From assembly GCA_012845835.1 (NCBI GenBank), contig JABAKD010000023.1, forward strand, positions 13,098,862-13,162,861: a DNA stretch of 64,000 nucleotides. The letters are read 5' to 3'. The stretch is from Undaria pinnatifida. Its lineage: Eukaryota; Sar; Phaeophyceae; Laminariales; Alariaceae. Under the pieces are notes generated by a model that worked only from the letters and a program-made list of their open reading frames with translations, had not been told where the DNA came from and searched no databases. Below are positions 55,421-64,000 of the stretch, piece after piece. The first letter of the stretch is position 1; each line of letters opens with the position of its first letter. A program made the position numbers and the translations under genes.

Positions 55421-56299
55421 TCGGGACGAGGAAACCTCAGAAAAAGAAATTGTTGGTGCACCTCTATCCTAGCGCGCGTCTTTTAGCGTTCTTATCTTTC
55501 TAGCTCCTTTACACAAACTTTTTACCGAAAAGACAATAATATGTGTTTCTAGCTACACAGTACGTAGTACGTGTATTTGTGTTCCTGAAATATATATGCC
55601 AATTTCAATTAGGGTACCGACCAAAGGTGAAGGCCAAGGATGCCTGTAGGGAGAGGCCAAGGGTGAAGGTGAAGGGTCAAGTTGTGCAGGACACGTTTGG
55701 CGGTGGCTTGGAATCACTCGCGCGAGTGACCGCCCCCCGTTTCTCAACGATCTCACGCTTTCGTGTGCCCTTCTAGTGCAGTTTGCGATACAAATCTGCA
55801 AGATATTGGTAGAGGCTAAGCGGCGGCAAAAAAATCGCCCACACCACAGTGTAATTGTGTCCGTGAAGGAGGAATATTGAGAGTCTTTCGTGCTTGCGGT
55901 AAATACCCGATCTTGAAAATGGGTGTGAACCCTCCTATCATCGTAGTCTTGGTGTGGGCAGCAGCAGCCTTTTTTCCCACACTTAAAACGCTCTCGGATT
56001 TGGTGGCAAGGAATCCAAGAACTACAGGTCTTCTACGTGGCGCACGTCCCCGAAAACAAAAGCAGCACCTTTCCGTAGCACATGCTTTTGTTAACGCTTC
56101 TGTATTGACGGGGTTGCGTAAGCTTTATCTAGTAACAGGTAGTGAGTGTCGACGACGGCTGCCTAGGGTAAGCGGCGGGCATGTTAACACATACATGGTA
56201 ATAACCCCCTTCTTCGCCCTAGCGGGTTTGAGGTACTCGCACGAGTTACTCCGTACCACGCTAACGAATAATGCAGTCTGAAATAGATGTCTCGCACAT

Positions 56300-56370
56300 T
56301 TCCCCTAAAATGTTTTCGGATGAAATGTTTTTGGGTGAAACGTTTTCGGATGAAATGTTTTCGGTTCCTA
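56300..56370 (+). repeat. 17-bp minisatellite, four units
   Basis: Units of the type TTCGGATGAAATGTTT recur four times with small changes. No coding role is evident. Confidence 0.65.
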
Positions 56371-56462
56371 AACCCACAATCAATTGTCGTCAAAAAAAAA
56401 AACACGAGTGATTTGATTTTTGCATGATTTTCGTTTTGTACCTCCTGGGACATACATACATT

Positions 56463-56600
56463 ATAAAAAATGAAAATACACTCCAGCTGTGAGATCGAAG
56501 ATTTCGTCGAAACTCATCTTTGCAAGCTGTGTGTGATACTCCGATCGCGCGCATTACGAGTTGTGTGTCCTCATTAAGGATATAGGTCGGCGACTATATA
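56463..56600 (-). mobile_element. Short 5'-truncated family E copy
   Basis: It begins TTATAAAAAATGAAAATACAC (constant 3' end) and stops after GGATATAGGTCGGCGACT. It is almost identical to the young copies at 29.4 and 49.3 kb. The target duplication is unclear in AT-rich flanks. Confidence 0.7.
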
Positions 56601-57589
56601 TGACTATTATATATGATTATTTTGATTATTTATCCGCACACACACGGGTGCAGTTTTGTAATTCCCCAAACCAGTTTTTTTTGGGACGATTCTTGAGCTC
56701 CAAAATGGTTTCGCCTCTCTCTGAAAAAAAAGTGGTTTCTCACCGCTATCGTTGTAAGACACGTCATTTTCTTTTCGCCAACTCGCATTTGGCGCAGAGG
56801 GAGCTTGTCCGTCCTTTGCGGAAGAGTAAGTGTAAGGAGCTCAAAGAACAAGGCTGCTGAAGGGGCGGGGGGGGGATGGGGGGGCGGGGGGGGGGCTTTT
56901 GGGAACGTTTCTGTCCATCCAGTGAATCGGGGTCAATCGCGCGAATGACCCCCCTGCTCATTGCGGTCATTGGCTAGTCTAATCGTGCGTGCCGTTTAAC
57001 ATTCTCGATTTTTTTTCGAACAAGATATGGCTAGCTACGCGGCACCAAAATAACCGCCAAACAAACGTGATTTTGTCAGATCGAGGTACAGAGAGAGTCA
57101 CGCGCGCGAGGTACCGATGGAAACCCGGTCGTAAAAACTGAGGGTATTAACATCCCCCCCCCCCCCCCTATGAGCTTTGATCCTCAAACGTTTAACGCAC
57201 CGCGAATCAAACAGGCGACCACTCACGCGAGAGACTCTGAGCCACTGAAAAAAAAAAGTAATACAAATAATACCGTAGCCCGGGTGTGTCGTTGAAATTT
57301 CGTTCTGTGGTTTTGCAATTACTTTTCGTTGCGGGATATCTAGGCCATAGGATTATCGGTCGGACATGGCACTTTTTTTTCCCGTCTCAGAGTCGTCACC
57401 GTTTGATTGGGATAGAGGTCTAACATGCATGTCGAATACATGTCGAATGCATGTCGAATACGTGTCGAATACATGGGTCGAATTAATGGAACCCCCCACG
57501 AGCGAGAAGCGTCAGCAGAACTGGTTCTATTATGGAACTGTAGCACCTGTAAAACGTCTGACTGATTCCAGAAAGTCTATTACAGTCGC

Positions 57590-57720
57590 CTCCCCAAAAG
57601 CAGCGTGTTGTCATTAACAAACGTTCCATGGCTACTTGACAAGATGAAGGATGCTGTGAAATACATGCCTTCTTAGACTATGTATAGTATTGTTTTAGGA
57701 AGGACTATCGACCGATGGCA
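57590..57720 (+). repeat. Module M1
   Basis: CCTCCCCAAAAGCAGCG, ACAAACGTTCCATGGCTAC and GGACTATCGACCGATGGCATC match other M1 copies. The 3' part is lost or diverged. Confidence 0.45.
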
Positions 57721-58744
57721 TCTGGGTAGCAAGGAAGACCACCAATTTTCAGCAGATAAGGCCGGTGGAGCATGGTTCAGAGCTGAAAGATACTGTAAAG
57801 CTATATTTGGAAACGATACATCCCATGGGAATGTAGAATCTTACTAGGCCTGCGGATCAGCAGCAAAAATAACGGTATATCCGAAACGTGTGCTGCTTCA
57901 GTCACGCGGTGCCGCGGCAGAGGTGGACGCGTTCTACGATAGAGTTGGCGTTGTTTACCATGGTCCGACCTTAATATCCCGAAATGGTTGGACCTGCGTG
58001 ATCTCGGGTGAACATGTCCCCTTTGGTTGAGCCTTGTATTCTAGTACTCCGGAGTATATATTTTTATATCCCGCACGTCATCTCGAATACGGCAACAACC
58101 GAGGGATGGTCTGCAGATAGATTATCGAGATCGGCATCTGTTCGAGGCTGTAGATCAGATGTATCATAAAAATGTATATGGGTAAGAAGAGGCTGTAAAT
58201 GTCGCATGATGCACACGAAGCCCTGTTCACCTAACCCAGCTACAGATTTCCAGAACAAAGGAAAAGACTGTCAAAGGTTGGCAATCGAACCAACTGTTGT
58301 TTCGAGATTAAACTTCGGATGCTTAGTTGGTTCATACCTGTGTGGTTGAAGAATTGGAAGTGATTCATTTCTCACCAACTAGCTGGCAGTTTTGGTTGAT
58401 CGCCGCAGAATTGGCTACACCAAGTAAATCCAGCTAGGGACGATGCTCGCAAACCACAGGTATAACATGCGACGAGCAGACAGTCGTGCTGTTGTTAATA
58501 ACTGGCCGACCATTGCTGGGCCGGGTATATGTTCGAGGAGAACATCTGTTTAACCCCATGATCTTATAGTCCAGTCTATATGGGCGCGAAAACCGCAAAG
58601 CAACGAGTGGGGTTACACTCGCCGATCGTACCCGTAAGTAACCCCAAACAACATTCTGTCAAAATAGTCACCAAAAATGCAACCTTCTCTTTGCCATAGC
58701 CACAGCCCTCGTCGTCACCGAAACAGGTTTCGAGGGATGAGTCC

Positions 58745-59010
58745 TACGATACAGGTGCATCATTTTATTTTATTTTTTCACGGCGAGGGGTTCTCAATTT
58801 AGGAGCTTAAGACCTCTCTCAAAAACCGATTTGAACAAAAAAAAAACTGCTGACAGCCCCAGGATGAAAAATCTCATGGCCTAGGTACAGGACAAGAATC
58901 ACGCAAAAAAAGTAATGCGTATTTCCGACGAGTTTTGAATGAAGAGCCCCGTCATTTCACCCGAAAAAACTTCAGACCAAAACTGCCACGTTCATCGTAG
59001 CATGCGTCTT
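58745..59010 (+). repeat. Module M2
   Basis: ACGATACAGGTGCATCA, GGAGCTTAAGACCTCTCTC, TCATGGCCTAGGTACAGG, ATTTCCGACGAGTTTTG and TCGTAGCATGCGTC, in order. It is the most complete M2 copy and the reference for the MITE-G empty site. Confidence 0.6.
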
Positions 59011-59094
59011 TGCAGAAGACCAAAGCTACCACGGTATCATGAGAGGGTTAGGTTATGTTGCTTTTTTTTGCAGGTTTTGTTTTGCAGCGGCTCT

Positions 59095-59270
59095 CTGGTT
59101 CACTCGCGCGCGTGAGCTCCCTGTTCCTTGCCGTCATAGGCTTTAGTTCGTGCTGTTGATATTCTACATAGTATTCCTCAAGAGGACATCTGGTTAGCTA
59201 GGTTGCGCGGCATTTACCACTTGACGTGTCTTGGTCCGTGAGGTACAGAGTCACTTGCGCGAGTGTGTTA
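59095..59270 (+). repeat. Module M3 pair
   Basis: CACTCGCGCGCGTGAGCTCC then, about 140 bp on, GTGAGGTACAGAGTCACTTG and CGCGAGTGTG. Each is built on an ACTCGCGCGAGT-type inverted repeat. Confidence 0.55.
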
Positions 59271-60017
59271 GCTCCGACCAGGTAGTTTAAAATGGTGGGC
59301 GGGGGGGGTACGGCCTACAGGAGCCTTGCTCAGAACATGATACCTGTATCATATTGGTACGACGACGACACTCTACGGCAAAGACGCCCGTCATTGGGTA
59401 GTCGTCTCCTTCGCGTTGACGACACCAACTCCTGCATTGGATCGTAGCATGCGTCTTACGGAGATGCGCAATATGTGCTGATCAAATTCAAATATTGAAC
59501 TACTTACTTCACGAATCAGCTGCATGTGACGCGCTTCGACCAAAACGTGTTTCGCTAAACTCTCCTTGGCAAGCGTTTGCATGTGATGTTTCGATCGAGC
59601 CTGTTCGTGGCGTGTGTACACACTCCCGTGGAAGATTCAGGTCGGTGACTCCTCAGCAAATGCCAGGGTCAACAGCAAGACTAAGACGTTCAGCCTTGTT
59701 GTGGTCACGGAAACTGCATAACTCAAATTCAAGGGGGGCCAGAGCAGGCATGTGTGGAATTCGGTATGCATAAATCAAGTAATAATGATAGTGTGAGTGA
59801 AATTGGTCTACTTGGGTTCACCGAGTTTCTACGCAGGTGATACTTCCTTCGAAGTCCCCTGAATATGTGGCAGACCAGCGGAGGTCCAGCCCATATGCCT
59901 GATGCTCGGGTTGTTATATGCTCGTTCATATAAAACACTTGGTATGACATGATAAACGTAGGTATGGCGGGGGTCCCTGTAGGCCTTGCGAAGGTCCGCC
60001 ACCTGAGGAGCGCTGTA

Positions 60018-60090
60018 CCTGACTCTACCTGGCTTTACCTGACTTTACCTGACTTTACCTGACTCTGCTTACTACCTGATTCTACCTGAC
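60018..60090 (+). repeat. CTTTACCTGA minisatellite
   Basis: About seven units of roughly 10 bp (CTCTACCTGG, CTTTACCTGA and variants). Confidence 0.75.
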
Positions 60091-60254
60091 GAGCCGCGCC
60101 ACGGCAAAGGTCGAGGTCTCTCGCCTTTCTAAATCAGGCGCGTGCTTCTATGGAGGTGGCACCTTTTGTCTGAAATATTTTCTGAGTGACGCGACTCCGG
60201 TACGCTACGATAGGATACGGTAGGGGGGTCATTTTTGGGTCCGTTTTTGCAGTG

Positions 60255-60435
60255 GCTCGGCGTCACTCGCGCGAGTAACCCCTTTGTTCCTCTGCGGTGT
60301 TAGGTTTTCTTGATATAGGATATAACAACCAAATCAATCCGCAACGGAATATTTATCTTCGCTGCCCCCGAAAAACTCGCCTAAAGCATTCTTGTCCGTG
60401 AGTTGCTGAGTCATTCGTGCGAGTGGCTCAATTGC
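60255..60435 (+). repeat. Module M3 pair
   Basis: GGCGTCACTCGCGCGAGTAAC followed by CCCTTTGTTCCTCTGCGG, then GTCCGTGAGTTGCTGAGTC and ATTCGTGCGAGTGG about 145 bp later. Confidence 0.55.
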
Positions 60436-60475
60436 GGTAATAATATTGGGAGGGTCCCCCCTACCGTAGCCTTGG

Positions 60476-60880
60476 TCAAGCTACGATAGGCTACCAGAGA
60501 CTACGAAAGGCTACGATAGGCTACGGTAAGCTACGGTAAGCTACGGTAGGCTACGAAAGGCTACGTTAGGCCACGATAGATTACGATAGGCTACGATAGG
60601 CCACGATAGGCCACGATAGGCTACGATAGGGTACAGTAGGCTACGATAGGCTACGGTAGGCTACGATAGGCTATGACATGCTACGATAGGCTGCGATAGG
60701 CCACGATAGACCACAATAGGCCTCGACATACGAGGGTAGGCTGCGATGGGCTACCGTAAGCCACGATAGGCTACGGTCGACTACGGTAGGATACGATAGG
60801 CGGCGACAGGCTACGATAGGCTACGGTAGGCCACTATGGGAAAATACGCTTCGGTAGGCTACGATAGGCTACGATAGAGG
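60476..60880 (+). repeat. CTACGATAGG minisatellite, about 40 units
   Basis: Ten-bp units CTACGATAGG with variants (CTACGGTAGG, CCACGATAGG, CTACGAAAGG). The same word occurs singly at the borders of M1 and M2 across 41-63 kb, so this block may be a local expansion of a module border. It sits between an M3 pair and an M2 copy. Confidence 0.9.
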
Positions 60881-61125
60881 TGCACCATGTTTTCCTGAGA
60901 TTTCCTCAATTTGGGAGCTTAAGACATGTTCTTATTTACTCTAAAATGTGATTTTGGATAAAACAAAAAAAGCTACCGGATGAATCATCGCACGGTCTAG
61001 ATACTCGACGAGAATCGTTCAAGACGTAGTGACATGTTTCCGACTGTTTTTTGGTTGAGAAGCCTCGACATTCAGAACGTACTTGAGATGAAAAGTGCCA
61101 TCAAGGTCTCTATTTTGTAGCATGC
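60881..61125 (+). repeat. Module M2
   Basis: CGATAGAGGTGCACCATG, GGGAGCTTAAGACATG, CACGGTCTAGATACTCGACG, TTTCCGACTGTTTTTTGG and TTTTGTAGCATGCGG, in order. Confidence 0.6.
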
Positions 61126-61364
61126 GGCAACCGTTAACCGTCGAAAATCGAATCTGTATGCCTAGGCCATCTCTTTCTGTTGTCTTACCAGTTTTCTTAC
61201 ACCCAGTATGTCTCAGGGCGTTTTTACTGGCCAAGGGACTCAACCAGTGGGTATCTCGCGGGTCGGGTCGGATCGTCCGGTCAGGATGTGTTCGAAGAAA
61301 TCTCATGCGTTGGGTTGGGTCGGGTCGGGTCGGATCGAGAGCCCGAAAGCGGACTGATTCTACG

Positions 61365-61645
61365 ATAGCCTCCCCCAGAACCAGCAGTTTTTTTTCAACG
61401 AACGTTTCAAATCACTCATCAATCATCAATCATCAATCATGAATCATGGCTGCTCGACACAAGGAAGGATGCAATTGAAACCAAAGCATCCATAGATTTT
61501 CTTGTTTGCAAAGGCCTATCGATCGTCGACGTCGGGGTGTCGAGGGACATCGCATTTCAGGAGATGCGACCGGAAGCTGGTTTAAAAACCGGCGATTTCG
61601 TTAAAGAAAAGTTGGGAGGGGGGAAGATTACCGTAGAACGACTCA
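61365..61645 (+). repeat. Module M1, most complete copy
   Basis: TCTACGATAGCCTCCCCC, AACGAACGTTTCAAATC, CATGGCTGCTCGACACAAGG, CCTATCGATCGTCGACG, GGTTTAAAAACCGGCGATTTCG, TTGGGAGGGGG and CCGTAGAACGACTC. A small ATCATCA repeat (61415-61447) sits inside it. Confidence 0.6.
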
Positions 61646-62989
61646 GCGTTTAGTTCACCATGGGCCGAGGCGGGTCGGAAAGGGTCGAGACCGTTCTTCC
61701 TGGCCGGACTCGACCCGTAAAAAGCCCAGCTATTTTTGGTTCCGGAGACAGAAAAGAAGAGCCCGTCAGATGAAGAAAGTTCAGGAACACAATGAAGAAT
61801 GGTGCATCTATCTCCATGCCGTAGGTAGCATGTGTCTCACGCCAGAGCCGACTCTGAGAGAACGCCAAGCAAGTTTCAAGCAATTCCATGAACAACCCAC
61901 ACGCGTGCTGCGTGCGGTAGATAGACACTTACTTATACTACGCATCCGGTAGATAGAGGTGCACATATTATTTTCCCATGCCGAGTTATTTCGGGCGATG
62001 TTGGTATCGAGCTCCATCATGTTGGAAGAGCTCAGACACTTTCTGCTGTACCTACCCTTTCCGTGAGATGATTGGGAGGATTCTTGCTCTTGCCGCTCAC
62101 GTGACGACCGCGCTTACCTGTAACGTCAAACCCAAAGACAGAAAACAACTGATTCCGAAACGCCTGAATGTACAACCCCGCGAACAAACCCGTATGCCTC
62201 AGGCATACATACGCATTCCATCATGTATTTATACATGTGTATTTTATATAATTTTTATAATATATTGTTATAAAAAGGAGTTGAAATTCGACTGCTGTTG
62301 TTTGACCTTTTGTTCACACCAAGCCAAATAGCCAAGGAATGGTACACCATATCGCTACCGCTGCAATTGTCGGTGGCAGTAGTAGTAACATTCATTTAGG
62401 AGCAATATATATATATGTGTTGGATTGACGGCCTATGCGAAATCTCGATCGTACCGCGTGTCGTTGGCGGTAGCACTTTATAGCTAGACATCGTTTATGG
62501 AATGACGGCGAGCTCCTTAACAAATATCCCAACTCCTTCGTCTGGATGTCATTCTCGATCGAAAGGCAATATGGTTGTCTTTTCTACCTGCTGTAGCCCG
62601 TGGGTTTGTTTGCGTTTTCCCGGGCGACCAAGTATATTTCTGAATATCAGTTTTTGGTGGGTGTACTACAGTGAAACGCTCCTCCTGTAAAACCAATCGT
62701 GTATATCATGTGGTATAGTCTATACCTCTACCAATTATCTTTGCCATTCGAGCCACATAGATAGTCTATACATGCATTCAGTAGCTCCGATAATTCACAC
62801 AGATGGTCTTCACGTTTGGATTAACCCCCGTGCACCACCACCTACTACCATTACACGTGCCGAATGCTCCTATTCGTCTTTGCCTCTGTCCCACCTATAC
62901 CCGCCCCCATCGCCTCGTCCGTCATACCGCTACATTACACTACACTACACTACACTAAAGGCTAGTCTTTACGATAGACTACACTGGCG

Positions 62990-63205
62990 CATTCCAGAGC
63001 CGTCATATTGTGTCCCCCTCAAAAGCAGATTGGTTACTATCGCCCTGTTGATCCTGGTACAAGCCACTTCTTTTGAGAGGTCGCCGACGTTCATCCTTGG
63101 TGAGGATACACATCTAGTTCGGCGCACGATCGGAGTAGTAGTACCGGACACAGCTTGCAAATATGAGTTTCGACGCTACCTACGATCTCGCACCTACCTG
63201 GCTTA
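62990..63205 (+). mobile_element. Diverged family E 3' portion
   Basis: TGTGTCCCCCTCA, CCTGTTGATCCTGG, GGTCGCCGACGTTCATCC, CACGATCGGAGTAG and AGCTTGCAAATATGAGTTTCG follow the family E order. It is older than the 49.3 and 56.5 kb copies. The open frame 62772-63224 runs through it and is not a gene call. Confidence 0.55.
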
Positions 63206-63404
63206 CACTAAGGTATTCCAATAGTAGTGTATAATAGCTGTATGTATGGTGAAGTGCGGTGTGGTGCATCAATTCCCCTCACGTGACGCTATCACAAAAA
63301 AAAACCTTGTGATGAGAATTGGGTGGGGGGATAAACTCCCTTTTGAGCCCCAGATCCCCTCTCCATATTAACTTCCAGTAGGCTTGTCCTTTGACTGAAT
63401 CTAC

Positions 63405-63660
63405 GAGAGCGCCCTCCGAAACGCAGCGTTTTCCTTCGACGAGCGTTTTGTGGCTGCTCTACACGAGTAACGGTGTTATGAAAAAACTGTCTTCGCGTAC
63501 GTTGTGTCTTTTTTTAAACCACTGTCGAACGATGACGTGGGCGTGGCAAAGGGCCGCCGTGTTCCAGGAGTTACGGTCGGTATCGTATCGTGTGTGATAG
63601 GGTTTCAAAACCGGCGATTTCGTTATGAAAAGATTGACGGGGATACGTTAGAACGACCGC
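63405..63660 (+). repeat. Module M1
   Basis: ATCTACGAGAGCGCCC, GACGAGCGTTTTGTGGCTGC, GAACGATGACGTGG, GGTTTCAAAACCGGCGATTTCG and GTTAGAACGACCG. A partial MITE-G-like stretch (about 63330-63400) lies just before it. Confidence 0.55.
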
Positions 63661-63804
63661 GTGCCGTTACCAAACATTTGCAAGCTGAACAACTGCCGTC
63701 TCTGTGGAATGACGGGCCCGTCATGATATATCCGCGAGAGAACAACAGCGGCCGTTCACGTATAGAAACAAACACCACCCGCTTGAGTTTGAAGTAGGTT
63801 ATAG

Positions 63805-63988
63805 TAATTTTTTTATTTACTTTTTTTTGTTATCCTCCGGCGGATGGGGTGGGAAAAATTTAGCTCAAGCTCAACCCACTTCCACGTATGTTCATACGCG
63901 TCGTGTGTCGATTTAACTCAGTCGCTGTCGCAGCCCAACGCTTGCTGGCGCACCCTTCGGATTCCACTGCTGTAGTGATAGCGTGAGC
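63805..63988 (-). mobile_element. Family F retroposon, full length
   Basis: On the minus strand it runs from AGCTCACGCTATCACTAC through GGTGCGCCAGCAAGCG and ACACGACGCGTATGA to GCCGGAGGATAAC and an A-rich tail. It lies at the right edge of the module array. Confidence 0.65.
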
Positions 63989-64000
63989 TGACCCTATCAA

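Larger units (their letters stand above)
40741..63804. repeat. Long degenerate array of modules M1, M2 and M3
   Basis: This region is built from diverged copies of three module types in recurring order. M1 carries ACGTTTC..GGCTGCTCGACAC and TTTCAAAACCGGCGATTTCG. M2 runs from CTACGATAGAGGTGCACCA to CGTAGCATGCGTC. M3 is a pair of ACTCGCGCGAGT-type palindromes about 150 bp apart. M1-M2-M3 order is clear at 48.0-49.3 and 57.6-59.3 kb. The nonamer CTACGATAG marks many junctions. Apart from the exon at 53.2 kb, I see no gene. Stretches between the listed modules are unassigned. Confidence 0.55.

Noticed and set aside
56005-56281. Open frame from 55877 that looked like a small membrane protein
   Set aside because: Its end runs through an M3 palindrome, and there is no homology or splice support.
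60088-60118. CTGACGA followed by GCCG/CGGC stem, hammerhead-like
   Set aside because: The GAAA that should follow the second stem is not there, so the match is by chance.

Overview
The window looks like repeat-dense nuclear DNA of a eukaryote. Gag-Pol parts with chromodomain and copia-type RNase H, tRNA-derived SINEs, CAG and C/G tracts, and exons ending in GTAAGC/GTAACC donors all fit a large intron-rich genome. A photosynthetic stramenopile (brown-alga-like) is my best guess, from the style of the two exon fragments and the Gag proteins; this is inference, not proof. There are no bacterial operons, no CRISPR array, no rRNA, and no tRNA gene I can defend. I see no complete host gene. Only two partial ones can be supported: a membrane-anchored SGNH-hydrolase-like exon near 13.2-13.6 kb (minus) and a sulfotransferase-like first exon near 53.2-53.5 kb (plus).

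Names used below. Family A: about 650 bp, T/C-rich interior, conserved stem-loop and an (AAC)n 3' tail. Family E: up to about 1 kb or more, full of C or G tracts, with a constant 3' end and very variable 5' ends. Family F: about 160-180 bp with an A-rich tail. SINE-1 and SINE-2: tRNA-derived. Element D: about 665 bp. MITE-G: about 90 bp. TRIM: 84-95 bp terminal repeats around about 200-245 bp that carry a tRNA-like T-arm/B box. M1, M2 and M3: modules of the right-hand array.

Layout. 0-24 kb is a nested patchwork of families A, E, F and D, SINE-1, a fossil Ty3/gypsy chromodomain element (4.7-8.0 kb), a TRIM and a solo TRIM LTR. 24.7-28.8 kb is a broken Ty1/copia element. 28.8-31 kb holds SINE-2, family E and paired MITE-G copies. 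31-37.4 kb is mostly unassigned. 37.4-40.7 kb holds two more TRIMs and a 204-bp direct-repeat structure with a 24-bp perfect palindrome. 40.7-63.7 kb is a long array of degenerate modules (M1, M2, M3), minisatellites and a few young insertions. The window ends in a family F copy.

Several insertions can be ordered because occupied and empty sites are both present. Family E sits in family A with a 7-bp target duplication, and a TRIM sits in that E with a 4-bp duplication. SINE-1 sits in one of two D copies, and that D sits in another E. A 5'-truncated E in the right-hand array has an 11-bp target duplication. Together these suggest at least three tailed retroposon families without a visible coding partner here, and a terminal-repeat element carrying its own RNA polymerase III-like box. 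Nearly all longer open frames in the window are explained by these repeats.
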